Below, piece after piece: positions 43,855 to 52,109 of a stretch of DNA of 64,000 bases. Under the pieces are notes generated by a model. That model did not search any database. It saw only the letters and a program-made list of their open reading frames with translations, and was not told where the DNA came from. The stretch lies in assembly GCA_000701945.1 (NCBI GenBank), contig JNKE01000021.1, forward strand, positions 1 through 64,000, given 5' to 3'. Position 1 is the first letter of the stretch. Each line of letters opens with the position of its first letter. The translations under genes and the position numbers were made by a program. The stretch comes from Anaerotruncus sp. MC2020 (lineage in GTDB: Bacteria; Bacillota; Clostridia; Oscillospirales; Ruminococcaceae).

Positions 43855-44255
43855 TGAACGGACGCCCAAAGGGCGCCCCTACAGAGCGTTTCCACAGCCA
43901 ATTCGGAATTAGCGGGCGCACGGATAAGCAGCGCACCAAATCTTTGATTTGGATTGCGATGCTATATGCAACTTGTTGTAGAGAGCCTCCCCTTGTTCTG
44001 TTCCGTGTTTGTATGCCCGCGGAATTATTCCGCGCATGAAAACACTGTCTTTTGTTTGCGGGCGCACGGAATGCGCCCCTACATCATTGTATCGCAAGTA
44101 GTTATGTAAGTCGCGGACGCCCAAAGGGCGCCCCTACAGAGCGTTTCCACAGCCAATTCGGGATTAGCGGGCGCACGGATAAGCAGCGCACCAAATCTTT
44201 GATTTGGATTGCGATGCTATATGCAGCTTTGCTGTAATGCGCCCCTACAATGGCT
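43855..44255. repeat. Direct repeat of about 115 bp, two copies
   Basis: 43858-43972 and 44114-44228 are nearly identical, 256 bases apart: an inverted GTAGGGGCGCCC element, then GAGCGTTTCCACAGCCAATT, then the block shared with 33740-33825. Between them is GCGGGCGCAC-GGA-ATGCGCCCC (about 44059-44081). No gene is seen. Confidence 0.82.
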
Positions 44256-44299
44256 ATATTACGTTGCTTCCACATTGCAGGGGACGGCGTCCCGCAAGG

Positions 44300-44731
44300 T
44301 CACATAGTCTTGTTGTAGTACGCCCTCATGCAGGTGATCACCAGCGCAATAAACGCGAGGACCGCGCAGAGCACCGCACATACCTTCACGTCAAAGAAGC
44401 CCGAAACAATAGCTCCTGCTGCGATACCGACAGAGCTGATGATTATACTTTTCTGCGAAGTTTCGCGCTCTATAGCCTTGTTGCGCTCGTCATTCTCCTT
44501 GATGTACAGCTCCTTGAGCGCTTTTTCACTTTTGAGTGTAGCGAAAAGTCTGACAGTATTCACCACCGCAACGAACTCCATTCCTATCCATACGCCCATT
44601 GCGAGTCCTTGTCCGAAATCGCTCGCATTTTTCGTCAGAAAGCGCAGAGCGAAGTATACGGCAAGGCTTGACGAGCACAGAATAGAGCTTATTAGTGCTC
44701 TTTTTTCAACTTTTTTCTTGAAATCTTCCAT
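44300..44731 (-). CDS. DUF2178-like membrane protein
   Basis: 143 residues, four membrane helices in two pairs around a central charged segment 'IKENDERNKAIERETSQKS', the motif common to DUF2178-type proteins that lie beside small XRE regulators. Function unknown. AAAGGAG is seven bases before the ATG. It is the last gene of a three-gene operon with the XRE regulator (23 bases upstream) and a 37-residue membrane peptide. Confidence 0.75.
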   Translation of the reverse strand: MEDFKKKVEKRALISSILCSSSLAVYFALRFLTKNASDFGQGLAMGVWIGMEFVAVVNTVRLFATLKSEKALKELYIKENDERNKAIERETSQKSIIISSVGIAAGAIVSGFFDVKVCAVLCAVLAFIALVITCMRAYYNKTM

Positions 44732-44754
44732 AATTATTCTCCTTTACAAGTGAT

Positions 44755-45000
44755 TCACCTGAAAATGGGGTTATTCAGTATAGCGTCGGCTAAGTCGATA
44801 TTTTCGTCACCCTCAAAAACGAACAGCTCCTCGATAGAAACGCCGAAAAACTGGGCTGCTTTGTGTGCGAGAGTGAGAGAAGCGTTGTATTTTCCGTTTT
44901 CGAGCGAGATTATCGTCTGCCGCGTGACCGACAGAGCGTCCGCGAGCTCCTGCTGAGTGACTTTTCTCGCTTTTCGGTATTCCTGTATCTTATTTTTCAA
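44755..45000 (-). CDS. Small XRE-family transcriptional regulator
   Basis: 81 residues with a helix-turn-helix at about 5-60 ('KVTQQELADALSVTRQTIISLENGKYNAS'-type pattern, typical of the YgzD/SinR-like group). The start is TTG at 45000, with AAGGAG seven bases upstream; a longer start would be inside the upstream peptide gene. It probably controls its own operon through the inverted repeats near 45122-45160. The C-terminus 'DLADAILNNPIFR' is short. Confidence 0.88.
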   Translation of the reverse strand: MKNKIQEYRKARKVTQQELADALSVTRQTIISLENGKYNASLTLAHKAAQFFGVSIEELFVFEGDENIDLADAILNNPIFR

Positions 45001-45103
45001 TGTCTTTCTCCTTTTTGCGTGCCAGGTCAGAATAAGTAAAAATAATTGCCAAAGCAACTGCGAGCGTCACCCACGGGAGAGCGGCGTCAATGAAGTCCGT
45101 CAT
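44990..45103 (-). CDS. 37-residue single-span membrane peptide
   Basis: Starts 'MTDFIDAALPWVTLAVALA' and ends in a charged tail rich in Lys and Glu. AAAGGAGG lies seven bases before the ATG and the promoter is close, so this is the first gene of the operon. Its last 11 bases overlap the TTG start of the regulator, which suggests coupled translation. Residues about 8-25 form one membrane helix. Function unknown; a partner or signal peptide for the regulator-membrane protein pair is possible. Confidence 0.75.
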   Translation of the reverse strand: MTDFIDAALPWVTLAVALAIIFTYSDLARKKEKDIEK

Positions 45104-45121
45104 AATAATACCTCCTTTGAA

Positions 45122-45172
45122 GTAAAGCTAACTTTACAATATTAGTATAGCAAGCTTTACATTATTTGTCAA
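45122..45172 (-). promoter_or_regulatory. Promoter and operator of the XRE operon
   Basis: Read leftward: TTGACA (45172-45167), 17 bp, TATACT (45149-45144). An inverted repeat GTAAAG-CTAA-CTTTAC lies at 45122-45137 just after the -10, and a further half site GCTTTAC is in the spacer (45155-45161). This suits autorepression. Confidence 0.8.
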
Positions 45173-45202
45173 GTACACTATACATATTTTTATAATTTAA
45201 CA

Positions 45203-45232
45203 AAAAACAAGCTCCCCGACATCGGAGAGCCT
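45203..45232 (-). terminator. Terminator after the membrane protein at 45272
   Basis: On the minus strand: GCTCTCCGA-TG-TCGGGGAGC with one or two G-U pairs, followed by a TTGTTTTTTG run. Confidence 0.75.
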
Positions 45233-45271
45233 GTTTTTCAGGAAAGCGAAGAGTGATTTAGTTAAGACTTT

Positions 45272-45907
45272 TTATTTCACTTTTGCAAAGAGATATCTGA
45301 CAGACCATAACATACAAGCTGCAATAAAACAAAGACATATAACCGTGAAAGCTCCGAGGAGCAGTCCGAAGAATGCGGTATCGAACCAGATATCTGCTTT
45401 TTGATAGAGCGCTTCGATCTTAGTGGGAGCGTGTACAGACGGGGAATTGTAGTATTGTTCAAATGATCTATACGAGATGAAACCGCTGATTGCAGCTCCG
45501 ATACCCGCAAACGGAACAAATATGTTCATTATCATCAAGGTACGAGAATTCTTTTCCTGATAATTATTTATTTCTTTCTGATAACCGCCTTTTTTTCTGC
45601 TTGTTTTTTTTGAAACGAAAACTATAAATAATATTTGGAAAACCAAGCAGCTCAAAAGGACAAATGTTAAGATCATGCCAAATACCACGCAGCACTCCAA
45701 GTGATTCATACCGTTATAACCCTTATCGGCACTGCCAAATAAGAATTCTGCAATGCGGTCCAAAGCGGGGTCAAGAATATAGGTCCTGTAACCATGAGCG
45801 GTTACATGCGGCGGTTCGAATAATATAACTAACAGATAGAATGCGGGAATAAAAGAAATGTCAAAGAGCAGGGATAATAACATTTTTTTCACTTTGTTCC
45901 ATGTCAT
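45272..45907 (-). CDS. Multi-span membrane protein of unknown function
   Basis: 211 residues, about four membrane helices. Not recognised. The C-terminal half ('YYNSPSVHAPTKIEALYQKAD' then a helix and 'MLWSVRYLFAK') is clearly related to the protein encoded at 45987-46277, so the two are paralogues and this one carries an extra N-terminal half. AAAGGAT lies about 12 bases upstream of the ATG, a weak site. Confidence 0.65.
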   Translation of the reverse strand: MTWNKVKKMLLSLLFDISFIPAFYLLVILFEPPHVTAHGYRTYILDPALDRIAEFLFGSADKGYNGMNHLECCVVFGMILTFVLLSCLVFQILFIVFVSKKTSRKKGGYQKEINNYQEKNSRTLMIMNIFVPFAGIGAAISGFISYRSFEQYYNSPSVHAPTKIEALYQKADIWFDTAFFGLLLGAFTVICLCFIAACMLWSVRYLFAKVK

Positions 45908-45986
45908 AAAAAAACATATCCTTTCAGTGTAACACAGCTCCTCGCAGAAGTTTTATGAAGAAAACGAAGAGCATTTTCTGAAGTCT

Positions 45987-46277
45987 TTATTTTTCTCTTG
46001 TTATGAGATAGCCGATGTACCATAACAGGTAGGCATTGATATAGAAAAGGAACATGACAGCGAAAGCTGCGAAGAGCATCCCTATAAGCCAGTTATCTAA
46101 ATCATCTACCTTGTGGAAGAGCTCCTCTATGCCGTTGCGGTAGTGTACGAAAGGGGGATTGTAGTACGTGTCGAGCAGAATGTACGAGCATAAGCCATTG
46201 AAAACAGCTGCGATAAACGATATTGCGAGGAACACATTAGCCCAGTATGGAGGACAGGGGATTCGTAGCTTTTTCAT
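45987..46277 (-). CDS. Small membrane protein, paralogue of the one at 45272
   Basis: 96 residues with two membrane helices. The pattern 'YYNPPFVHYRNGIEELFHK' and 'YLLWYIGYLITREK' matches the C-terminal half of the neighbour. AAAGGAG is eight bases before the ATG. It is 14 bases after the gene at 46292, so the three membrane genes probably form an operon. Function unknown. Confidence 0.7.
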   Translation of the reverse strand: MKKLRIPCPPYWANVFLAISFIAAVFNGLCSYILLDTYYNPPFVHYRNGIEELFHKVDDLDNWLIGMLFAAFAVMFLFYINAYLLWYIGYLITREK

Positions 46278-46291
46278 AGAAACATCTCCTT

Positions 46292-46678
46292 TCAGAAGCG
46301 CCGTGCAAGTCCGAGGAGGAAGAGCACGTCCATAGCTACAGCCGCAACAGAGAAGATGTCCTGCGCGCGCTGAGACATATCGAAGCTGTCAGTCCTTTTG
46401 TACGCGATAGTTCGTGCAGTGAAGTGCAGGCTCAATATTACGTGGGTCAGGAGCGATATCCACCACACAGGTGTCAATAAAAGCCGCATTCCGAGCTCGT
46501 CTATGACCTCGCCTGCACCGCCGAGACCGTAGAGCAGCTCGCGGTTGCCGAGGCTTGATATGAAGTTGTATTTATAGCCGAATATAGCGCCGTACAGCAC
46601 CCATACAAGCATTATTGCTGCTGGCAGAAATGTCAGTGCATAGGAAAGCTTGAACTGTTTTGTCATCCGCTCATTCAT
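46292..46678 (-). CDS. Membrane protein of unknown function
   Basis: 128 residues, three or four membrane helices, no recognised family. The short loop 'ELLYGLGGAGEVIDELGMR' lies between helices. AAAGGAGG is eight bases before the ATG. It is the first of three small membrane-protein genes read leftward. Confidence 0.7.
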   Translation of the reverse strand: MNERMTKQFKLSYALTFLPAAIMLVWVLYGAIFGYKYNFISSLGNRELLYGLGGAGEVIDELGMRLLLTPVWWISLLTHVILSLHFTARTIAYKRTDSFDMSQRAQDIFSVAAVAMDVLFLLGLARRF

Positions 46679-46711
46679 AGCAGCCGCCTCCTTTACTGTC
46701 TATATGATAGC

Positions 46712-46740
46712 ATAATGGAGGCAGAAATGGAATGTGTCAA
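46712..46740 (-). promoter_or_regulatory. Possible promoter for the three membrane-protein genes
   Basis: Read leftward: TTGACA (46740-46735), 17 bp, CATTAT (46717-46712). The -10 is only a partial match; a TATCAT further downstream is 25 bp from the -35. Confidence 0.45.
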
Positions 46741-46777
46741 AGGTCACTTTCGCAGTTACATTTGTAATGTTTTCGCA

Positions 46778-46872
46778 TTGTAGGGGCGCCCTTCGGGCGT
46801 CCGCAACTTACCGAAACGCACACGATAAACGGAATATCTGTAGGGGCGCCCTTCGGGCGTCCGCGATGTGAC
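46778..46872. repeat. Two adjacent GTAGGGGCG palindromic elements
   Basis: GTAGGGGCGCCC-TTC-GGGCGTCCGC occurs at about 46781-46805 and again at 46840-46864, 59 bases apart. Confidence 0.85.
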
Positions 46873-46899
46873 GGACATTTTCGCTTCATTCCCCATTTG

Positions 46900-47335
46900 T
46901 CTTGAATAGCTTGTTTTACGTCGAGAGCAAAGGGGACAACCTTCGGGACAAGGAGGGGGAGAAAAAGAAAACTGGAACAAAAATCGACATTTCTCCCCCT
47001 CCTTTTCCCTACGGTTTTCCCCTTTGAATCTCTTTTCCCTCTCCCTTTTTCTCCTCCTCATTGTCGATTTTTGCCCCTTCTTCGCCGTCCTTCGACGGCT
47101 GACTTTGAAATAAAAACGGCATAGTTTTTGATTTTTCTACCCACCGAAAGCAGACTGTGCCGTCTGTACAGAGTGAGCGAGCTTGCGAGCGGCAACGAAA
47201 TTCGGGTTCAAAGGGACTGCGTCCCTTTGCAGGGTCTGGGACAGAGTCCCAGCGGGTCAAGGGCAGAGCCCTTGCAGAGTCCAGAGGCAGAGCCTCTGGC
47301 AGGGTGTGGGGCAGAGCCTCACAAAAAAGAGGCGG
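46900..47335 (+). repeat. Hairpin-module repeat, copy D
   Basis: 47063-47295 is nearly identical to 8-240. Modules with three-base loops run from about 47209 to 47320 (GGGAC/GTCCC, AGGGC/GCCCT, AGAGGC/GCCTCT, GGGGC-AGA-GCCTC). The left part (46935-47045) has a purine-rich arm and a pyrimidine-rich arm that can pair in part, like the inverted copy at 39360-39530. No gene is seen between 46741 and 47357. Confidence 0.8.
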
Positions 47336-47357
47336 GATATCCCGACTCTCTGCAAAA

Positions 47358-49088
47358 TCAGTCCTTCTCCTCGTCGCGCTTTTTCTTCTCCTCGGACATA
47401 TTCTCCGTATTGAGGAATGACGCAGGGTCGTAGCAGATACCCTGATAGCGCACCTCGAAGTGGCAGTGGTCGCCGAAGGAGTTGCCCGTGTTGCCGACAA
47501 ATCCTATGAGCTGTCCCTTCTGGACGTACTCGCCCTCGACCGCGTACACCGATATCATATGACCGTATACCGTAGCATAGCCGTCGGGGTGCTCTATCAT
47601 GACGACGTTGCCGTAGCCGCCCGAATTCCAGCCCGCAGACACGACCTCGCCCTCCTCGGCGGCGTATATCTCCGTGCCCTCGGGAGCCGCGATATCCAGT
47701 CCCTTATGGTTTCGGTCGCTGATGAATGTATCACTTACGTAGCCTCCGTCAAGCGGCCAGCCCATTTGTCCCGTACCCGTGAGCGGCTGTCCGAAGAAGC
47801 AGGTATCGGGGTTATCGGGCATAGCGGAGTACGTACCGTAGCCGATGACCTCCATGACAGGGTTCTTCGTGACGTTGTTGCTTATCACCTTGCGCGACGC
47901 CTCTATACCGTCGACGTAGGTTATCTCTATCTTGCTCTCCTTTACGCCGCGCTCGCCCTTTGTCAGAGTCGCGACCATACCCACGTTCAGCGCACTCGTC
48001 TCGACCTCTATCGTCTCGTACTCGAGGAAGGACATCGTGTCCATTTCGCGGATATACTGTATCGGGAGAAAGCTCTCGGTCTGTATGACGTTTATCATCT
48101 GACCATCCTTGAGTGATGTGCTTATGTCGGGATTGAGCTCGTTGAGCTTGTCCAGGTCCATGCCGTACTTCTGCGCGACGGTGACGATATTGTCTCCCGC
48201 CTGAGCAACGTAAACGCGCTTCTTCTCCTTTGCGGAGGTGAGCTGCGCAATGGTGTCATCCTCGGACTTGACGCTGTTCCGCAGATAAATACCCTTTGTG
48301 TACTCTATCTTGTTTACGTAGGACACGTCCCTGACAGTACCCTTGACCTCATAGTTGAGTAGTCTGTCCTCGAGCGCTTCCTCGACAGCCTTTTTATTGG
48401 CGACGGCTCCGACGAAGCTGCCGTCGATGTAGATACCGTATGCCTCGGTGAGGTCCTCGTCGGACGCCTCGAGCATCTTGTCCGCGAGCTGTCCCGAGGT
48501 TATGAACTTGTCGTCGTCGGATATCACGCGGAGCGAGAGCTTCGCGGACATATCGAGCGCCTCTTCGTTCTCGGAGTACGAGACACGCTGCTGAACGTCA
48601 CGGGCAGCGGAATCGAAGTCCGCCTCCGCGGAGATGATGCCTATCTCATGCCCGTTGTACTCGACCGCTATGCCGTATTCGAGTCCCGAGCCGAAGCGCA
48701 CGACTCCGATGAGGAAGGCAAAGCAGAGTATCGGCAGGGTGTAGTTGAAGGCGGTATAGATGACGCCGTTCTCGCCGAGGAAGAACGAGCCGATGAAGGT
48801 GACGAGGGCGGTGATGTACTCGCGTTTGCCTTCCTTTTTGGCTTTGCGGATATTCCGCGTGAGCTCGTTGGAGAGCTTGACGCGGCTTCGGAAGGACTCG
48901 GTGAGCTCATGCCACAGCCACAGTATGCCGCTTCCTATAGCCTTTATCATGTCCCACAGCTCGGCGGCGATGAACATGACGGTCTTTATCACGGCGAGCA
49001 GTATCGCCGCTATGAACTTGAAGGTGCAGTGTGCAGCACGGACGAACAGACCTGTCGCGGCGTTGGCTGCATTATGGAAAATGTCCAA
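47358..49088 (-). CDS. Membrane-anchored LysM / G5 / M23 peptidase
   Basis: 576 residues. N-terminal membrane segments (about 22-58 and 110-130), an extracytoplasmic part, a LysM module (about 291-336), a G5 domain (about 341-417) and an M23 peptidase (about 440-560). Zinc ligands are seen: His461 and Asp465 ('HKGLD'), and 'HCH' at 541-543. M23 enzymes cut peptidoglycan cross-links or side peptides, so a role in wall remodelling is likely. The LysM-G5-M23 order is common in Clostridia. The start is TTG at 49088, nine bases after AGGAG. It is followed only by a repeat. Confidence 0.9.
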   Translation of the reverse strand: MDIFHNAANAATGLFVRAAHCTFKFIAAILLAVIKTVMFIAAELWDMIKAIGSGILWLWHELTESFRSRVKLSNELTRNIRKAKKEGKREYITALVTFIGSFFLGENGVIYTAFNYTLPILCFAFLIGVVRFGSGLEYGIAVEYNGHEIGIISAEADFDSAARDVQQRVSYSENEEALDMSAKLSLRVISDDDKFITSGQLADKMLEASDEDLTEAYGIYIDGSFVGAVANKKAVEEALEDRLLNYEVKGTVRDVSYVNKIEYTKGIYLRNSVKSEDDTIAQLTSAKEKKRVYVAQAGDNIVTVAQKYGMDLDKLNELNPDISTSLKDGQMINVIQTESFLPIQYIREMDTMSFLEYETIEVETSALNVGMVATLTKGERGVKESKIEITYVDGIEASRKVISNNVTKNPVMEVIGYGTYSAMPDNPDTCFFGQPLTGTGQMGWPLDGGYVSDTFISDRNHKGLDIAAPEGTEIYAAEEGEVVSAGWNSGGYGNVVMIEHPDGYATVYGHMISVYAVEGEYVQKGQLIGFVGNTGNSFGDHCHFEVRYQGICYDPASFLNTENMSEEKKKRDEEKD

Positions 49089-49247
49089 AAAGCGATACTC
49101 CTCTCTATAGCGTTACTGTTATATTATACACCGTTTTCGTAAAATTACAACGGGAAAGTGAGGCGAAAAAGGTCGGCGGGCAGGAATTTTGTAGGTCTGC
49201 ACAAAAATCCCGATATATTCAGCTGACTGTTTTACCGCTCCCCGCGG

Positions 49248-50090
49248 TCAAATCAGCGCGCGTATGTCCTCGGGCAGGTCAGCCTCTACCGTGACCTCCT
49301 CGCCCGTCAGCGGCAGCCTGAACGTCAGCCGCCCGCAGTGCAGAGCCTGCCGCGAGATGTCCGCCGTCGAGCCGCCGTACATATCGTCCCCCGCGAGCGG
49401 ATGCCCTATGTACGCGAAATGCACGCGTATCTGATGAGTGCGCCCCGTCTCAAGCCGCACCTCCGCGAGCGAATACCGTCCGTTTTCGGCAATGCGCCGA
49501 AAATGCGTGACCGACGGTCTGCCGTCCGCCCGCACACAGCGCAGTATCACGCTCTCGCGCTCGCGGGCAATGGGGGCGTCGATTGTGCCGACCTCGTCCG
49601 TCACGCCCTCCGCGACCGCAAAATAGACCTTCGCGCAGCTCCCCTGCAGGAGATTCGCGGAATGAGCGTCCTTCGCGACGAGGCACAGTCCCGACGTGTC
49701 CTTGTCGAGCCGATTTATCGGGCGGAACGAGAGCTCGGGGTACAGGTGCGCGAAGAGGTTCGCGAGGGTATCGCCGCGATGCCCGTGCGACTCGTGAACA
49801 GGCATACCAGCGGGCTTGTCAAACACGACAAGGCTCGCGTTCTCGTACACTATCGGCGCGTGCAGCGACGGATTCGGCTCCGCGGCGGCACTCTCACCCA
49901 TGTCGAGGACGAGGACGTCCCCCGCCCTGACCGTGTCAATGCTGCGTATCGGCTGCCCGTTGCAGGTGATGCCGCCCTCGCGGTGCTTCAGCTTCGCGAG
50001 GAGCCGCGCAGATATGCCGTTCCGTCCGCGCAGGAAGGTCTTGACCGATACAGGCTCCTCCGTATCGACTATGAATCTCAGCTCCGCCAC
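49248..50090 (-). CDS. RluA-family pseudouridine synthase
   Basis: 280 residues with an S4-like N-terminus and the active-site motif 'NRLDKDTSGL' containing the catalytic Asp. It isomerises uridine in rRNA or tRNA; which site cannot be told. 'TGRTHQIRVHFAYIGHPLAGD' is the other family motif. The start is GTG at 50090, its ribosome binding site lies in the end of the upstream gene. Codons are strongly GC-rich. Confidence 0.92.
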   Translation of the reverse strand: MAELRFIVDTEEPVSVKTFLRGRNGISARLLAKLKHREGGITCNGQPIRSIDTVRAGDVLVLDMGESAAAEPNPSLHAPIVYENASLVVFDKPAGMPVHESHGHRGDTLANLFAHLYPELSFRPINRLDKDTSGLCLVAKDAHSANLLQGSCAKVYFAVAEGVTDEVGTIDAPIARERESVILRCVRADGRPSVTHFRRIAENGRYSLAEVRLETGRTHQIRVHFAYIGHPLAGDDMYGGSTADISRQALHCGRLTFRLPLTGEEVTVEADLPEDIRALI

Positions 50091-50094
50091 AATG

Positions 50095-50892
50095 TCACCC
50101 CGCCCGTCGGACGCGACGCACCGCTGAACGCGCGTACTCGTCCTCTTTTATATAAATGGAAATGCCCGTCGCGAACGCCGCCGCGAGCTCGGGCAGAAAT
50201 ATCGGTATGCCTATGACCGTGACCAGCGGCAGAGCATATACCGCCGCCAGTCCGAGCGGGAGCCGCTTCCTGCCGTGCATGAAGCCCAGCGACATCACCG
50301 CACAGGCGAGCCCTCCCCTGTCGGGATACTCCGCGAGCAGAAACGGCACAGCCGCTGTGCTGAGCCGTGCTCCGAGCCACAAAAGCGCCGATAATGCCGC
50401 TAAAGCCGCCATATTCGATGCGGCAAAGAGCTCGCCGCTGCTGCCGCCGTCACCTATGAGCGTGAAGGCGTACACTCCGAGCAGAGCCGCAGGCACGAGC
50501 GCCGCAAAGCTGATGAGTCTGCCCGCGACAAATGCCGTGATACTGCGGCGGAGGAAGTCCCCGCGCAGCAGGAGCTCCGATGCGGGAACGTCCTCCGCGC
50601 CGTCGGTGACAATGCTACGCAGCCTCGCAGCCGCCGCGCATATCAGCGGAGCGGTGGCCCCCCAACGCAGGAGGGTCAGCAGTCCCGCGAGGACGAGCTG
50701 TCCCGCATATCCACCCGTAAAGAGCTCCACAGGGCGCATTGCTCCGAAGTAGAGCAGCAGGCTGTAGAAAGCCGCCTCGCCGAGACGGAAGAGCAGTCCC
50801 GCAGCGACAGGCGGCAGACAGACGAGCAGCAGCTCCGCGCGCCGACCGCGTATCCGCCGCCTCGTATAGCCGATAAGCTCCCATATACTCAA
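50095..50892 (-). CDS. Polytopic membrane protein of unknown function
   Basis: 265 residues from the TTG at 50892, which lies seven bases after GGGAG; a longer start at 50934 would lack such a site. About six membrane helices, with Arg-rich 'YTRRRIRGRRAE' near the N-terminus and a positively charged C-terminus. General layout resembles DUF975-type proteins, but I do not see a firm match. It ends four bases before the pseudouridine synthase gene and is likely co-transcribed with it. Confidence 0.65.
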   Translation of the reverse strand: MSIWELIGYTRRRIRGRRAELLLVCLPPVAAGLLFRLGEAAFYSLLLYFGAMRPVELFTGGYAGQLVLAGLLTLLRWGATAPLICAAAARLRSIVTDGAEDVPASELLLRGDFLRRSITAFVAGRLISFAALVPAALLGVYAFTLIGDGGSSGELFAASNMAALAALSALLWLGARLSTAAVPFLLAEYPDRGGLACAVMSLGFMHGRKRLPLGLAAVYALPLVTVIGIPIFLPELAAAFATGISIYIKEDEYARSAVRRVRRAG

Positions 50893-50929
50893 ATAACCAC
50901 TCCCACACATAATTCGCAAAAGAGCTAAG

Positions 50930-51240
50930 ATCAAAGCCGTTAGCCATTAGTGTGCTCCCCTTAACGGAAAAAGTGGGCTACCGAGCCGTAAATATACGGT
51001 ACATATTCGGTATCCTGCGAAACCGCCAAAGGGGGCTCCCCTTAGCCGTCAGCTTATGGTATCGGCTTCGCCGATAATAATTGAAATGTAGGGGCGGCGT
51101 TCCGCCGACCGCATAAAACAACGTTATTGTCACACGGACGCCCAAAGGGCGCCCCTACAATTTTAAAATCATCGCCGTAGGCGATAACGCAAGCTAAAGG
51201 CTTATAATTCCGAATTTCGCATTCCGAATTACACTGGTAT
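50930..51240. repeat. Intergenic repeats with TTAGCC heptamers and palindromes
   Basis: GCCGTTAGCCATTAG at 50937-50951, GGTATCGGCTTCGCCGATA at 51058-51076, GTAGGGGCGGC at 51089, an inverted GTAGGGGCGCCC-type element at 51136-51161 and ATCGCC-GTA-GGCGAT at about 51171-51185. No gene is seen. Confidence 0.75.
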
Positions 51241-51260
51241 TATGTGAGCTTTATGGGATT

Positions 51261-51905
51261 TTATTCAAAATCGGGACCGTCGTCCTCTATGCGCTCGTAG
51301 GGACAGTAGCCGAGAATCTCGAAGCACTGCGAATTCAGCCACATCTGCGCCGTCGTGAGTATGTCGAAGCCGCCGCCCGCCTCCGTTGTTATCTGCGAGG
51401 GCGAATACTTCGGTATTCCGAAGCCCGCAAGCATATTCGAGATGATGCCCGCGTGCGTGATGAGCGCACAGTGCGTCAGCCCGCTCTGCATCATGTCCGT
51501 GATGATGTTGTGCAGACCCGTGTATGTGCGCGCGGTCATCTCCTCGAGGCTCTCGCCCTTAGGCGGACGCGCGTCCTTGCCTCCGCGGAGCCACGCCTTG
51601 TAGTCGTCGCGGTTTATCAGCTCATCCACGCTCTTGCCGTCGAATTCGCCGAGGTCGAGCTCACGGAAGTCGTCCACGGGGACTATCTCCGTCTCGGGGA
51701 AGAGTATGTCCGCGGTCTCCCTGCACCTCAGAAGCGGCGACGTGTAGACCCTGTGCACGGACGGGTAGTCGAACTCGTCCATTTTCGCGGCGAGGTCGGC
51801 GGCTCCCTTCGGAGAGAGCGGCATATCGGTCTTGCCGATGTATATTCCCTTTTCGTTCGCCTCGGTCAGACCGTGACGTATCACACTTATCCTGTAGCCT
51901 TTCAT
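51261..51905 (-). CDS. Histidine phosphatase (phosphoglycerate mutase-like)
   Basis: 214 residues. The N-terminal 'VIRHGLTEANEKG' holds the phospho-acceptor His, and 'THAGIISNM' the second catalytic His. 'YTSPLLRCRETADIL' is typical. Members include alpha-ribazole and other small-molecule phosphatases as well as mutases; the substrate is not clear. The ATG at 51905 is six bases after AAGGAG; an earlier in-frame ATG is within the promoter region. It is a single gene, divergent from the regulator at 52110. Confidence 0.85.
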   Translation of the reverse strand: MKGYRISVIRHGLTEANEKGIYIGKTDMPLSPKGAADLAAKMDEFDYPSVHRVYTSPLLRCRETADILFPETEIVPVDDFRELDLGEFDGKSVDELINRDDYKAWLRGGKDARPPKGESLEEMTARTYTGLHNIITDMMQSGLTHCALITHAGIISNMLAGFGIPKYSPSQITTEAGGGFDILTTAQMWLNSQCFEILGYCPYERIEDDGPDFE

Positions 51906-52020
51906 ATTCTGCTCCTTCTCATTATGCAAAACCGCCAAAAAGCGGTGCGAATTTTATAACTGTTGGTAATTCCTACAAATTGAGGCTCAAAAAATGCCCG
52001 TATTTTCATATTTCAGCATA

Positions 52021-52049
52021 TTTACAAGTTATACAGATTGTTATATAAT
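52021..52049 (+). promoter_or_regulatory. Promoter of the XRE regulator at 52110
   Basis: TTTACA (52021-52026), 17 bp, TATAAT (52044-52049). The surrounding DNA is very AT-rich. Confidence 0.75.
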
Positions 52050-52109
52050 AATAATATGACAAAAATATACTTTCAGTATCTAAAAACTATAATATAGGAG
52101 GGAATCCCC

